This document shows, piece after piece, positions 27,144-36,388 of a stretch of DNA of 61,736 bases. Location of the stretch: positions 1 to 61,736 of the forward strand of contig CAKZVJ010000033.1 of assembly GCA_937923345.1 (NCBI GenBank), in the 5' to 3' direction. This DNA is from an uncultured Saprospiraceae bacterium. Lineage in GTDB: Bacteria > Bacteroidota > Bacteroidia > Chitinophagales > Saprospiraceae. The notes beneath the pieces were generated by a model, which saw nothing but the letters and a program-made list of their open reading frames with translations, searched no databases and was not told where the DNA came from. Numbering within the stretch: position 1 is the first letter of the stretch; the number at the start of each line of letters is the position of its first letter. Position numbers and translations under genes: made by a program.

Positions 27144-28082
27144 TTATTTCTCAGTCAATCTTACCTCTACGCGTCTATTTTTCTTCCAAGCCGCTTCGTT
27201 ATTACCTCTGTCTACTGGTCTCTCTTCTCCGTATCCTACGACATTGATTTTATTCATAGAGATGCCGTATCTTCTTGACAATTCTTTTGCTGCAAAATTC
27301 GCTCTACCTTGAGATAATTTCTTGTTATAAGCAGCGTCTCCTCTATTGTCTGTATGACCAGATACATTCAGTCTAGCAGCAGGTGTTGCATCCATGTAGG
27401 CTTTGATGTCCTTCATGTCTTGCTTTTCTTTAGCTGATAATCTTAATTCATCTTTGTTGGTCCCGAAATAAATCGTCATGTCTTTACCTACCAAATTCTT
27501 TCCTGCAGCGACTGCTGTAGCGGCTCCAGCTAAATAAGATGTCGCTGATCTGGCCTTTAGATTTGACGTTCCAGAACCTTTAGGATAAAAAGTAAAGAAG
27601 GCCCCTCTACATAATGTATCGGAATGCACTACGTCTTCTCTTAGTACTTCTGAATCAACTTGCAATTGATCAGATGGTACACCCATCTTGGTTAATCTTG
27701 ATTTGACATCATTCGCTCTGGCGATACCGATGTTGGTGTTAGAATTAGCATTTTTCTCTACTGATTCGTATAAACCAGTAATTTTCAGCATTCTGTCTTT
27801 ATTTTTCTTAAGATAGTTTACTGTGCTGCTAATAGCATTTTGAAAATCCTCTCTATTGGAGGCTATACTCTTGGTCTCATTACGCTTGAATCTATAATAT
27901 CTGCTGGATTCAGCCCGGAAGGTTTCTCCATCATCGAACGCCCACGTGCCGCATGAATTGCTGGCAGCTACTGGAACTGCTGCTGGCACAACCCCACAAA
28001 AGGTCTTAGATATGTACCAAGCTCCAAGGAGCAACAATCCAATAAAGAGTAAGATTAGAATAATAATTAGTGGCTTATTCAT
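27144..28082 (-). CDS. Membrane-anchored tandem OmpA-like protein
   Basis: The 312-residue product has one N-terminal membrane segment (about 4-26) rather than a cleaved signal. A first OmpA-like domain (about 60-170) is degenerate (FQNAISSTVNYLKKNKDRMLKITG, NIGIARANDVKSRLTKMGVPSDQL). The second (about 190-312) is canonical: TIYFGTNKDEL, HTDNRGDAAYNKKLSQGRANFA, VVGYGEERP and NRRVEVRL, the peptidoglycan-binding fold. The layout resembles MotB or other inner-membrane proteins that grip the cell wall. It is the first gene of the four-gene operon (22819-28082) and is likely its cell-wall anchor; that role is inference. Confidence 0.88.
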   Translation of the reverse strand: MNKPLIIILILLFIGLLLLGAWYISKTFCGVVPAAVPVAASNSCGTWAFDDGETFRAESSRYYRFKRNETKSIASNREDFQNAISSTVNYLKKNKDRMLKITGLYESVEKNANSNTNIGIARANDVKSRLTKMGVPSDQLQVDSEVLREDVVHSDTLCRGAFFTFYPKGSGTSNLKARSATSYLAGAATAVAAGKNLVGKDMTIYFGTNKDELRLSAKEKQDMKDIKAYMDATPAARLNVSGHTDNRGDAAYNKKLSQGRANFAAKELSRRYGISMNKINVVGYGEERPVDRGNNEAAWKKNRRVEVRLTEK

Positions 28083-28533
28083 CTTCGTTTTGAATATTTT
28101 AATAGTTAAAAAATAATGTAAGATTATAATTGTTTTGCGTTGGTATAGCTAGGGTGAGTGACGCTAATATATAGATAATAATCTAAAAAACAATGACATT
28201 CAGAATATTAGATAGTCTGATTAGAAGTAATGTAGATTCATATAGCAGACATCATGCTGAAATAAGAAAGCAAATATTTGCTTGGTTTTAGTTTGTCTTT
28301 TCACTCAACTTTATGACGGCAAAATTGACAAAAAGTATCAGGATTACAGTTTCTATTTAGACTTATAGATAGTGGAATATGCACTTGGAAAATTAATAAC
28401 AAAGTATAGGTTATAACAAATTGATTACATATATAATACATAATAAATTTTTTTGAATAGTTTTTAAATTAATATGAGATATAGCTGCATATAGACTTTT
28501 ATATTAATATACCGACCTATCGCTGCGGCGTAT
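28083..28533. other. Gene-free spacer upstream of the OmpA/P-domain operon
   Basis: About 450 AT-rich bases with no ORF I can support and no box fitting TAnnTTTG on the minus strand close to the operon start. A 32-codon frame at 28193-28291 is too weak to call. The operon promoter must lie here. Confidence 0.5.
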
Positions 28534-28710
28534 TGAAGGACTTTATCGATGAGCCTTTTAAGAGGGGCGTCGATAATGGCCTTCAGTCCTAGCTAAGGAT
28601 GTGCGCAGGCATGGACCGAGCGAAGAGCGAGATACATAGCATAGCGGCCATACTCTTTGCCAAAAAAGACTGGAAGGATGATGTGGCAAAGAGTATGGCA
28701 GGTCCCAAAA
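28534..28710 (+). repeat. Structured intergenic element, copy 2
   Basis: Hairpin 1 (28534-28585; TGAAGG / CCTTCA with inner TTATCGA / TCGATAA), AGTCC (28585-28589), GGACCGAGCGAAGAGCGA (from 28613), CATAGCATAGCGGCC, hairpin 3 (28648-28698; 15-base arms CCATACTCTTTGCCA / TGGCAAAGAGTATGG), then GTCCCAAAA. The next 240 bases hold only the promoter of the TPR gene. Confidence 0.78.
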
Positions 28711-28851
28711 GATCACAATATAAAATCTTGTCACATATATTTATTTTGAATATGTATATAATTATAATCTAGTATTTTACATCATGTATGAGAATTAGCT
28801 ACGGGTGATTGTGGGCCAATTGTGATTTGAAAGGCAAGAAATCAAGGAAAG

Positions 28852-28884
28852 TTGTGCATAGTAAGGCAAGAATATGTATTTTTG
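28852..28884 (+). promoter_or_regulatory. Promoter of the YfgM-like gene
   Basis: TTG (28852-28854), 22 bases, then TATTTTTG (28877-28884), an exact TAnnTTTG box. It leaves a leader of about 65 bases and lies well downstream of the structured element. Confidence 0.6.
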
Positions 28885-28953
28885 CGCCGCTTTATAGAAC
28901 TTTTGTTCCATAAAAACGAATACATTAAAGCACATAATTTCAAAAATTGATAC

Positions 28954-29673
28954 ATGGCAAAGAGAAGATTTGGAGTAGACAATACAGAGAATCCAGCTAA
29001 CGAAGCTGACGAAGTATTAGTAGACGCGATAGAAGCAAAAAAGGAAGGTTCCGACTGGTTTGAAGAAAATCAGAAAACCATCGTAGGGGTATTATTAGGG
29101 CTAGCTGTGCTCGTGGTAGCTTATTTTGCGTTTCAGAACTTGGTAAAAAAACCAAAAATGAATGAGGCTGCTTCAGTGATGTATCAAGCACAATATCAGT
29201 TTGAGCGTGATTCTTTTTCAGCTGCGTTGACTAACCCAGGTGGTGGTCATCCTGGTTTCTTGTCCATAATTAGTGATTATGGAAGTACTCCAGCTGGCAA
29301 TGTAGCCAATTATTATGCTGGTGTATCTTACCTACATTTAGGGGATTACAACAAAGCGATTGAGCACCTAAAAGATTTTTCTGCTCGTGGCGAGACCATG
29401 CCGATTATGAAGGATGGTACTTTAGGCGATGCTTATTCTGAATTAGGGGATTTTGATAAGGCCATCTCTTATTATGAGAGCGCTACGAATAGTGACAATG
29501 AATTTTTGACTTCTCAGTATTTGAAAAAATTGGGAATGGCTTATGAAAAGCAGCAAAACTTTACAAAAGCATTGGCTGCCTATGAAAAAATTAAAACGCT
29601 ATATCCTAAGTCTGCGGCTGGTGGAGAAGCAGATAAATATATAGCAAGAGTATCTGCAGTAGCAGGGAAGTAA
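28954..29673 (+). CDS. YfgM-like TPR membrane protein
   Basis: The 239-residue product has an acidic cytoplasmic N-terminus (1-42), one membrane helix (about 44-63, IVGVLLGLAVLVVAYFAF) and a periplasmic TPR domain (about 75-235; NYYAGVSYLHLGDYNKAIEHLKDF, DAYSELGDFDKAISYYESA, GMAYEKQQNFTKALAAYEKI). This is the plan of YfgM, an inner-membrane chaperone partner of the Sec translocon and PpiD. In Bacteroidota a gene of this type commonly sits just before ribH, as it nearly does here, so the neighbourhood is conserved. Function beyond a TPR scaffold is inferred. A strong terminator follows. Confidence 0.82.
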   Translation: MAKRRFGVDNTENPANEADEVLVDAIEAKKEGSDWFEENQKTIVGVLLGLAVLVVAYFAFQNLVKKPKMNEAASVMYQAQYQFERDSFSAALTNPGGGHPGFLSIISDYGSTPAGNVANYYAGVSYLHLGDYNKAIEHLKDFSARGETMPIMKDGTLGDAYSELGDFDKAISYYESATNSDNEFLTSQYLKKLGMAYEKQQNFTKALAAYEKIKTLYPKSAAGGEADKYIARVSAVAGK

Positions 29674-29692
29674 TAGCGAATTTATTAAAAAT

Positions 29693-29734
29693 AACAAAGG
29701 GGCATGTCGTAATGATGTGCCCCTTTGTTGTTTT
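29693..29734 (+). terminator. Terminator after the YfgM-like gene
   Basis: AACAAAGGGGCA and TGCCCCTTTGTT form a 12-base stem around a short loop, followed by GTTTT. Confidence 0.88.
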
Positions 29735-29827
29735 GGATATGAATCAATAAGCTCACTTCGGAAATTTTAACGGGCTGATTCGCAATATTTTAATTCTGAA
29801 TTAGTTTTAAAATAAAAATCAAACCAA

Positions 29828-30253
29828 ATGAAAAATATATTATTAGTTCTATCCATTCTGTTTGTCTGCCAATTTACTCACGCTCAAGATGCGTATACAA
29901 TCTATAAGATGGAAAGTATCTATCTAGAAGGCAGCAAGTATATTAAAAATGATGTCAAATATCCGATCGGCATTTTTGCATCCAATCTTGCACAAGAGAT
30001 GGAGGTAAGTCCACATGCAGCAGCGGAATGGAAGAAATATAAGACATTCAGAAACTGGGGCCTAGTCACCTCTTTAGTTGGGCTTGGGCTAAGCATTGGA
30101 GCATTGCGTGTGGAAGATAATAATGAACTACGCGCTGGTTTAGCTATTAGTGGTCTTGGACTAGCTCTAGTCTCCATCCCACTTAGTATAAAAGCCAGTA
30201 ATCAAATCCAAAAATCCATTTGGACCAGAAATCGGGATATCCTATTATTTTAA
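29828..30253 (+). CDS. Small hypothetical envelope protein
   Basis: The 141-residue product has a signal peptide (1-19, CQFTHAQ) and two hydrophobic segments near the C-terminus (about 79-92 and 103-121, GLAISGLGLALVSIPLSI). The middle is hydrophilic, with YIKNDVKYPIGIFASNLAQEM. I do not recognise a family. It lies alone between the TPR gene and ribH, reading the same way; no promoter box is clear. Confidence 0.65.
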   Translation: MKNILLVLSILFVCQFTHAQDAYTIYKMESIYLEGSKYIKNDVKYPIGIFASNLAQEMEVSPHAAAEWKKYKTFRNWGLVTSLVGLGLSIGALRVEDNNELRAGLAISGLGLALVSIPLSIKASNQIQKSIWTRNRDILLF

Positions 30254-30299
30254 ATTTATAGAGCCTTAGCAATAGAACGCTATTTTAAAATGGTATGGC

Positions 30300-30307
30300 T
30301 ATATTTG
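30300..30307 (+). promoter_or_regulatory. -7 box TATATTTG, 4 bases before the ribH ATG
   Basis: An exact TAnnTTTG match with only CTGT before the ATG at 30312. Transcription from it would start at or next to the ATG, giving a leaderless mRNA. A -33 TTG is not seen at the usual distance. Confidence 0.5.
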
Positions 30308-30311
30308 CTGT

Positions 30312-30827
30312 ATGGCAAGTGAATTAAAAAATCTATCCGAATTTGGCCCAAAAGGACTTCCTGACGCAAGTGAAAAGAAAATCGGAATTGTAGTCTCTGA
30401 ATGGAATACAGAAATCACCTCCGCGCTGGCAGATGGATGTATGAAGACGCTCGAAGCGGCTAAAGTAGCACAAGAAAATATTTACCGTATAGAAGTCCCT
30501 GGCTCTTTTGAGCTGACTGTTGGCGCTAAATTGTTGCTCAAGCGATATGCTTTAGATGCGGTGATCTGTCTAGGATGTGTGATTAAAGGGGAGACCAGTC
30601 ACAATGAATACATCAATCAGTCTGTTGCAAATGGGTTGACCACTTTGGGGATTGCCTCTGGAGTACCATGTATTTTTGGCTTGCTCACTCCCAATGACGA
30701 GCAGCAGGCTAAAGATAGAGCGGGTGGAAAGCACGGCAATAAGGGTATAGAAGCAGCATACACTGCCTTGTGGATGGCTGAAACTAAAGGAAATCTTCAA
30801 GACAATACTCACAAAATAGGATTCTAA
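30312..30827 (+). CDS. ribH: 6,7-dimethyl-8-ribityllumazine synthase
   Basis: The 171-residue product has the lumazine synthase blocks: IGIVVSEWNTEIT, EVPGSFELTVGAKLL, CVIKGETSHNEYI and IASGVPCIFGLLT, plus the C-terminal NKGIEAA helix. It condenses 5-amino-6-ribitylamino-uracil with dihydroxybutanone phosphate in riboflavin synthesis, in the cytoplasm. Its TAA shares a base with the ATG of the next gene (TAATG), so ribH, the MBL hydrolase and the HsdR_N-like gene form a tightly coupled operon. A likely leaderless start is noted separately. Confidence 0.95.
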   Translation: MASELKNLSEFGPKGLPDASEKKIGIVVSEWNTEITSALADGCMKTLEAAKVAQENIYRIEVPGSFELTVGAKLLLKRYALDAVICLGCVIKGETSHNEYINQSVANGLTTLGIASGVPCIFGLLTPNDEQQAKDRAGGKHGNKGIEAAYTALWMAETKGNLQDNTHKIGF

Positions 30828-31696
30828 TGAAAGTAAGTTTTGTACATGCCGGATTGTTCAAGCTGGACGGTGGCGCTATGTTTGGTGTAGTGCCAAAACG
30901 TATGTGGAACAAACTCAATCCCAGTGATGCTAATAATATGTGTACTTGGTCTATGCGTTGCCTATTGATAGAAACGGAAGATCGAAAGATCTTGGTGGAT
31001 ACCGGAATGGGCGATAAGCAAGATGCGAAGTTTCGGTCTCACTTTGAGCCTCACGGAGATTATGATTTGATTTCTTCGCTCCTTGATTATAGCTTGAAAG
31101 TAGAAGAAATTACTGATGTTTTTCTAACCCATTTGCATTTTGATCACGTAGGGGGCGCCCTTAGTAAAACGGAAAAAGGTGAGCTCTACCCTACTTTTCC
31201 GAATGCAAGGTATCATACCAACCAACTTCACTATGACTGGGCTATGAATCCTAACCCAAGAGAACGTGCGAGCTTCCTTAAAGAAAATTTTGTCGAGCTT
31301 AACAGCCTTGGTGTACTGGACTATATAAATATCCAACACGAAACAGAGGCTTTCAATTGGCTGCCAGGATTAGATATTCAATTATACTATGGGCATACGC
31401 ATGCCATGATGGGCTTGCATATATATACAAGCAATAAGCACATGAAATATGTAGCAGATTTGATGCCTTCCTCATTTCACGTGGGTTTGCCTTATGTCAT
31501 GAGTTATGATATCGATCCGCTAAAAAGTATAGAGGAGAAAAAAGCGTTTCATCAACGCGTATTGGATGAAAAAGCTTTGATAATGTTTGAGCATGACCCA
31601 GTGAATCCAGCAGCAACCCTACAAGTCAATCAAAAAGGGAGGACAGTATTGGGAGACGTGCAAGCCATAGAGACATTTTTAGCCGCATCTGTATGA
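30827..31696 (+). CDS. MBL-fold metallo-hydrolase
   Basis: The 289-residue product carries the metal-binding motif THLHFDHVGG (first His about residue 102), then further ligands in YGHTHAMMG and FEHDPVNP, placing it in the metallo-beta-lactamase superfamily near the AHL-lactonase/quorum-type hydrolases. The opening VSFVHAGLFKLDGGAMFGVVPKRMW is typical of that subgroup. It has no signal peptide. It overlaps ribH by one base and the next gene by four (ATGA). The substrate cannot be told from sequence; a lactonase or phosphodiesterase-like activity is possible. Confidence 0.88.
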   Translation: MKVSFVHAGLFKLDGGAMFGVVPKRMWNKLNPSDANNMCTWSMRCLLIETEDRKILVDTGMGDKQDAKFRSHFEPHGDYDLISSLLDYSLKVEEITDVFLTHLHFDHVGGALSKTEKGELYPTFPNARYHTNQLHYDWAMNPNPRERASFLKENFVELNSLGVLDYINIQHETEAFNWLPGLDIQLYYGHTHAMMGLHIYTSNKHMKYVADLMPSSFHVGLPYVMSYDIDPLKSIEEKKAFHQRVLDEKALIMFEHDPVNPAATLQVNQKGRTVLGDVQAIETFLAASV

Positions 31697-32157
31697 AAAT
31701 AGAATTGGACTTGATGCAGTGGAAAGACGAATTGAGTTTTTCTAATACCCCTGATGGAAGACATATCTTTTGTCATATCCGAAAGCGCTTTTTGGTAAGT
31801 ACCCCTGAAGAACTTGTGAGACAATTAATGATACAATATCTGATCCATGAGGCGAACTATGCAAAAGGAATCATCAGTTTAGAAAAGAGTATAAGTGTAA
31901 ATGGCTTAAGTAGAAGATTTGACTTAGCGGTATATGACTCCCAAGGGGAGGTCTCGATTTTAATTGAGTGTAAAGCGCCCAGTATATCTTTGAGTCAAAA
32001 AACCTTTGATCAAGTGGCTGCCTATAATTTGGAGGTCAAAGCTCCCTTTTTAGTCATTACAAATGGATTGCATACTTATTGTGCTCAAATCAATTTTGAG
32101 GAGCGTAGTTACTTCATGCTTAATGAGTTACCTATGAATACTAAGTCTGAAGGCTAG
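31693..32157 (+). CDS. HsdR N-terminal-like PD-(D/E)XK protein
   Basis: The 154-residue protein matches the restriction type I HsdR N-terminal fold: RRFDLAVYDSQGEVSILIECKAP (about 75-97) gives the D...ExK catalytic pattern, followed by QVAAYNLEVKAPFLVITNG, the usual QxxxY motif region. It is a free-standing domain with no helicase, and no HsdM or HsdS is nearby. Such stand-alone proteins are common in Bacteroidota and of unknown role. It overlaps the MBL gene by four bases, so it is translated with the ribH operon. Nuclease activity is inferred from the motif only. Confidence 0.83.
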   Translation: MKIELDLMQWKDELSFSNTPDGRHIFCHIRKRFLVSTPEELVRQLMIQYLIHEANYAKGIISLEKSISVNGLSRRFDLAVYDSQGEVSILIECKAPSISLSQKTFDQVAAYNLEVKAPFLVITNGLHTYCAQINFEERSYFMLNELPMNTKSEG

Positions 32158-32254
32158 GCTTACATTTCATCATTGATTTATGTTGGAGATATTTCGATTT
32201 TCTATGTAAAAGAGAGTAATATTTTCTTTAATTTCACTGTGAAATCCAATCGAA

Positions 32255-33232
32255 ATGAGCTCAGAAAAGATTCTTATCACAGGTTCCAATGGTCAATTAG
32301 GAACGGTAATAGCAACGCGACTAATTGAAAAGCATGGCCATGATAACGTCATCCTATCTGACATAAAAGGACCTTCCGAATCTGTCCAAAAATTTGAATT
32401 TTTAGATATTCTCAATAAAAATGCGCTTTCAGAAGTTTTTAAAAAGCATAATGTGACGCAAGTGTATCATCTCGCCGCAATCCTTTCTGCGACCGGCGAA
32501 AAGATTCCTATGAAATGCTGGGAAGTAAATGTCACGGGTTACCTAAATGTATTAGAAGCATGTCGAGAGACTGGAGTAAAAAAGATATTTTTTCCTAGTT
32601 CGATTGCTGTTTTTGGGAGTGATGCTCAGAAAAAAAATGCACCTCAAAATTCTGCACTCAATCCAAGTACAGTTTATGGAATGAGTAAGGTAAGTGGAGA
32701 GCATTGGAGCAGTTATTACAGCCACCGCTATGATATGGATATTCGCTCATTGCGTTATCCTGGAGTTATAGGGTATCAATCATTGCCTGGTGGCGGGACC
32801 ACTGATTATGCTGTGGAAATATTTCATGAGGCTATTCTCCATGGAAAGTATACTTGCTTTTTATCAGAGCATACTGGTCTACCAATGATATACATGGATG
32901 ACGTCGTCAATGCCACCATGATGCTCATGGAGGCACCAAAGGAAAACATCACGATCCGTACTTCCTACAATCTTGAAGGAGATAGTTTTACCCCTGCGGA
33001 AATCGCTACAGAAATACAGAAACATATACCAGCATTTGAAATGAGCTATGCGCCTGATGAAAGGCAACAAATAGCTGATAGCTGGATAGATAGTATGGAC
33101 GATACTGCCGCGAGGAAAGATTGGAAATGGAGACCTAAGTTCATACTACCAGATATGGTAGAGGATATGCTAACTAATCTTAGGGAGTTAGGTCTAGAAT
33201 CAAAAAAAAAAATATATAATTTAGAAAATTAA
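32255..33232 (+). CDS. tdh: L-threonine 3-dehydrogenase (SDR type)
   Basis: The 325-residue enzyme is an extended short-chain dehydrogenase: the NAD-binding GSNGQLG (10-16), PSSIAVFG (114-121) and the YxxxK pair Tyr141/Lys145 in VYGMSK. It resembles the NAD-epimerase-like threonine dehydrogenases rather than the zinc-dependent ones. It oxidises threonine to 2-amino-3-oxobutyrate. The neighbouring gene, 10 bases downstream, is the next enzyme of the pathway, which strongly supports this substrate. Confidence 0.9.
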   Translation: MSSEKILITGSNGQLGTVIATRLIEKHGHDNVILSDIKGPSESVQKFEFLDILNKNALSEVFKKHNVTQVYHLAAILSATGEKIPMKCWEVNVTGYLNVLEACRETGVKKIFFPSSIAVFGSDAQKKNAPQNSALNPSTVYGMSKVSGEHWSSYYSHRYDMDIRSLRYPGVIGYQSLPGGGTTDYAVEIFHEAILHGKYTCFLSEHTGLPMIYMDDVVNATMMLMEAPKENITIRTSYNLEGDSFTPAEIATEIQKHIPAFEMSYAPDERQQIADSWIDSMDDTAARKDWKWRPKFILPDMVEDMLTNLRELGLESKKKIYNLEN

Positions 33233-33242
33233 ACTAAACCAT

Positions 33243-34430
33243 ATGTACAATCCAGTTGACGCTGCTATACAAGAAGAATTAGATTCGATAAAAGATGCAG
33301 GTCTTTACAAAAAAGAGCGCATCATCGTTTCTCAGCAAGCTGCTGAAATAAAAACTAATCAAGGAATAGAGGTACTGAACTTTTGTGCTAATAATTATTT
33401 AGGTCTCTCCTCACATCCAGACATTATACAGGCAGCAAAAGATACCATTGACTCGCATGGGTTTGGGATGTCAAGTGTGCGCTTTATATGTGGAACGCAG
33501 GATATCCACAAAGAGCTAGAAGCAAAGATTGCTGCTTTTGTGGGCTTAGAAGATGCCATATTGTATGCGGCAGCATTTGACGCCAATGGCGGACTTTTTG
33601 AGCCACTACTAGGTAAAGAAGATGCCATCATCTCGGATTCTTTGAATCACGCTTCTATCATAGATGGGATTCGATTGTGCAAGGCGCAGAGACATAGATA
33701 TGCGCACTCGGATATGGCAGACCTAGAAGAAAAATTAATTGCTTCGCAAGATGCTCGACGTAGGTTGATTGCTACAGATGGCGTATTCTCTATGGATGGA
33801 GATATTGCTTTGCTAGACAAAATATGTGATCTAGCGAAAAAGTATAATGCATTGGTGATGGTGGATGACTGTCATGCGTCTGGCTTTATTGGCAAAACGG
33901 GCAGAGGATCCGCCGAATACAACAATGTTATGGGAGAGGTGGACATCATTACAGGAACCTTTGGAAAAGCCTTAGGGGGTGCCTCTGGTGGCTTTACCGC
34001 AGCCAGCAAAGAGATTGTTGCTATTTTGCGTCAGCGCTCTAGGCCGTATTTATTTTCTAATACTTTAGCGCCTGCTATCGTTGGGGCATCGATCAAGGTA
34101 CTAGACATACTGGAAGGCTCTACGGAGCTGAGAGATAAGTTGGAGTCCAATACGAAACGATTTAGAACGGGAATGGAAGCAGCAGGCTTTGACTTGCTCA
34201 AAGGAGATAGTCCGATTGTCCCCATTATGCTATACGATGCCAAACTTTCACAGGATTTTTCAAATCAACTGCTTGAAGAAGGAATCTACGTGATTGGTTT
34301 TTTCTACCCAGTGGTAGCCAAAGGGCAAGCGAGGATACGCGTACAGCTCTCTGCGGGTCACGAAGAGCATCATATTGATAAAGCCATTGCAGCATTTACA
34401 AAAGTGGGTAAAAATTTAGGGGTAATATAA
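33243..34430 (+). CDS. kbl: Glycine C-acetyltransferase (2-amino-3-ketobutyrate CoA ligase)
   Basis: The 395-residue product is an alpha-oxoamine synthase: [40 protein letters not shown] and the pyridoxal-phosphate Lys242 in GTFGKALGG. It splits 2-amino-3-ketobutyrate with CoA into glycine and acetyl-CoA. Paired with tdh it makes the threonine-to-glycine route, which the two genes complete as an operon. The length equals that of E. coli Kbl within a few residues. A clean terminator follows. Confidence 0.94.
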   Translation: MYNPVDAAIQEELDSIKDAGLYKKERIIVSQQAAEIKTNQGIEVLNFCANNYLGLSSHPDIIQAAKDTIDSHGFGMSSVRFICGTQDIHKELEAKIAAFVGLEDAILYAAAFDANGGLFEPLLGKEDAIISDSLNHASIIDGIRLCKAQRHRYAHSDMADLEEKLIASQDARRRLIATDGVFSMDGDIALLDKICDLAKKYNALVMVDDCHASGFIGKTGRGSAEYNNVMGEVDIITGTFGKALGGASGGFTAASKEIVAILRQRSRPYLFSNTLAPAIVGASIKVLDILEGSTELRDKLESNTKRFRTGMEAAGFDLLKGDSPIVPIMLYDAKLSQDFSNQLLEEGIYVIGFFYPVVAKGQARIRVQLSAGHEEHHIDKAIAAFTKVGKNLGVI

Positions 34431-34460
34431 ACTCGAAATTATTACATACGGGTAGAATAT

Positions 34461-34494
34461 AAAAAGCAGCATATTATTTATGCTGCTTTTTTTA
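34461..34494 (+). terminator. Terminator after kbl
   Basis: AAAAAGCAGCAT / ATGCTGCTTTTT stem with a short ATTATTT loop and a following T run. Confidence 0.9.
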
Positions 34495-34550
34495 TTTTAT
34501 TTGTTATTTTTAGTTGATAGAAATTTTTTCTGAGAATCAACCAAAAATAA

Positions 34551-36119
34551 GTGAACTGGAGAGAGGCCCCTTTAATTCGTCCTTTATTATTTCTTATCTT
34601 AGGAATTATAGTTACTTCCTACTGCCCTATCTTTTCTCCTCTTGTTTACCTTTCTGTATTTCTTGCCTTTACTACTGTCGCACTTGGATTACAGTTTCGT
34701 ACTGTGAAACGATCTGCACAAAAATACATTGGTGCTTTAATCTCCATTCTATTTTTTATTCTAGGTTGTTTTCTTACCAGTGTTCAGCTAGCTGAGCACA
34801 ACCCTATTCACATTTCTAATCTGTCCACAAATAAACTTACATGCATTGGTGAGATATGTTCTACTCCAAAGATCAATTCTAAAGTACAGGTTCATGTTTC
34901 GCTAGATAAAATTATTCGACAGGGCATAGAAAGTAAAGCAGAAGGCAAGATAATTTCCTTTCTCCCCATTGACAAAGAGAGTAAGCAACTAAACTATGGA
35001 GATAAAATATGGCTTGATGTCCAGTTGAATGAAATCTCCTCCTCTATGCATGCTTCTGGATTTGATTTTAAAAAATACTATGCGAATAAGGGTATACATC
35101 ACAACGCTTTTGTTTCCGACTGGAAATTAATAGAAAAGAAAAAAGGGATCCATAATTTCATTTTACAGCAAAGAGCGCATTTATTAAAGGTACTTGAGAA
35201 GTATCTACCAACGGAAAATGAATTTGCAGTTGGTGCAGCATTATGTCTAGGCAATAAAGAATTGCTCTCGGATGAACTCAAAAATGAGTTCGCCACTGTT
35301 GGTGCAATGCACGTATTAGCAGTTTCAGGTTTGCATGTTGGGATTATCTTCTCCTTATTATTTAAAATTTTAAATCTCTTTAAAACGAGGAAAAAAGTAT
35401 GGGTATTCGCGAAAATTGCACTTACCATATTGTGCATCTGGTTGTTTGCCCTTTTAACTGGAGCTAGTCCTTCTGTACTCAGGGCAGCCATTATGTTCTC
35501 ATTCATTACGATTTCTCTTTATAGCAGACGATTTAGGAATACCTATAATACCTTGGCGGCAGCGGCCTTACTGCTGCTCCTTTACGATCCTTATCTACTT
35601 TATGATGTGGGTTTTCAACTATCCTTTACTGCAGTGACTGGCATTGTTTACCTACATCCAAGAATATATACACTCTTCGATTTTAAATGGAAGGTTCCAG
35701 ATTACTTATGGCAAATCACCAGTGTTGGTATCGCAGCCCAGTTGGCTACCTTTCCCATTGGCTTGTATTACTTTCATCATCTTCCAATCAACTTTATGCT
35801 GACCGGGCTCTTTGTCGTGCCCTTTGCTTTCCTTATTCTAAGTCTAGGTATTGCGCTTTTTGTGGTACAAGTCGCATCGAGTAGCTTGGCTAGTGTAGTA
35901 GGCCTCGTATTGTATGCGGCTATCTGGATAAATAATGCATTAATCCACTTGGTGTTTTCATTACCGACCAACGACTTTGGTCATTTTGTTTTAAGTGGAT
36001 TGGGTTTAGTAGGGATCTATGGATTATACCTACTTCTAGATCAATATTTAAAAACGAGCCGCTCAGCATATCTTTGCTTGAGTTTTGGGGTATTAATTTT
36101 AGCGATATTTAGTATTTGA
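34551..36119 (+). CDS. ComEC/Rec2-family membrane protein
   Basis: The 522-residue product starts at a GTG and is rich in membrane helices. It has a DUF4131-like N-terminal part (about 1-210, with LDVQLNEISSSMHASGFDFKKYYANKGI) and the competence core (about 220-490; GAALCLGNKELLSDELKNEFATVGAMHVLAVSGLHVGII, LTGASPSVLRAAIM, YDVGFQLSFTAVTGIVY). ComEC forms the inner-membrane channel for DNA uptake. The C-terminal MBL domain found in longer members is absent, as is common in this phylum. It lies alone between tdh-kbl and a repeat-bearing spacer. Confidence 0.9.
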   Translation: MNWREAPLIRPLLFLILGIIVTSYCPIFSPLVYLSVFLAFTTVALGLQFRTVKRSAQKYIGALISILFFILGCFLTSVQLAEHNPIHISNLSTNKLTCIGEICSTPKINSKVQVHVSLDKIIRQGIESKAEGKIISFLPIDKESKQLNYGDKIWLDVQLNEISSSMHASGFDFKKYYANKGIHHNAFVSDWKLIEKKKGIHNFILQQRAHLLKVLEKYLPTENEFAVGAALCLGNKELLSDELKNEFATVGAMHVLAVSGLHVGIIFSLLFKILNLFKTRKKVWVFAKIALTILCIWLFALLTGASPSVLRAAIMFSFITISLYSRRFRNTYNTLAAAALLLLLYDPYLLYDVGFQLSFTAVTGIVYLHPRIYTLFDFKWKVPDYLWQITSVGIAAQLATFPIGLYYFHHLPINFMLTGLFVVPFAFLILSLGIALFVVQVASSSLASVVGLVLYAAIWINNALIHLVFSLPTNDFGHFVLSGLGLVGIYGLYLLLDQYLKTSRSAYLCLSFGVLILAIFSI

Positions 36120-36141
36120 AATCGATATAATTACGGAAGGC

Positions 36142-36303
36142 TTAGAAGTGATTTCTAACTTTGATTATCTTATCAAAAAACGAATTAAAATTCTCTAGTA
36201 ATTCTATGTCAAGTGAACCGCTTGGAACATCAGGGTTTTCCTGCCCATTAATAATATTATATGTTAAAAAAGTAAGGAGGAAAATAATCAATAACTTATA
36301 CAT
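36142..36303 (-). CDS. Small secreted peptide, 53 codons
   Basis: This short frame runs from an ATG at 36303 to TAA at 36142. The product opens MYKLLIIFLLTFLTYNIING, a well-formed signal peptide with a likely cut before QENPDVPSGS, followed by a 33-residue mature part ending NSFFDKIIKVRNHF, partly amphipathic. It is convergent with comEC, whose stop is 23 bases away. No homologue is recognised and no promoter box is clear. The signal peptide makes it more than a random frame, but the mature part is short. Confidence 0.45.
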   Translation of the reverse strand: MYKLLIIFLLTFLTYNIINGQENPDVPSGSLDIELLENFNSFFDKIIKVRNHF

Positions 36304-36388
36304 AGACTGGTAGGTTTATATTTTTGTTAAAAAAATATAATAAAATTTATATTGCATCAATAAACATATCTTCGTGCTAATTAAAATT

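Noticed and set aside
28193-28291. A 32-codon ORF in the spacer upstream of the OmpA operon
   Set aside because: Too short, no signal peptide or ribosome site, and no recognisable product.
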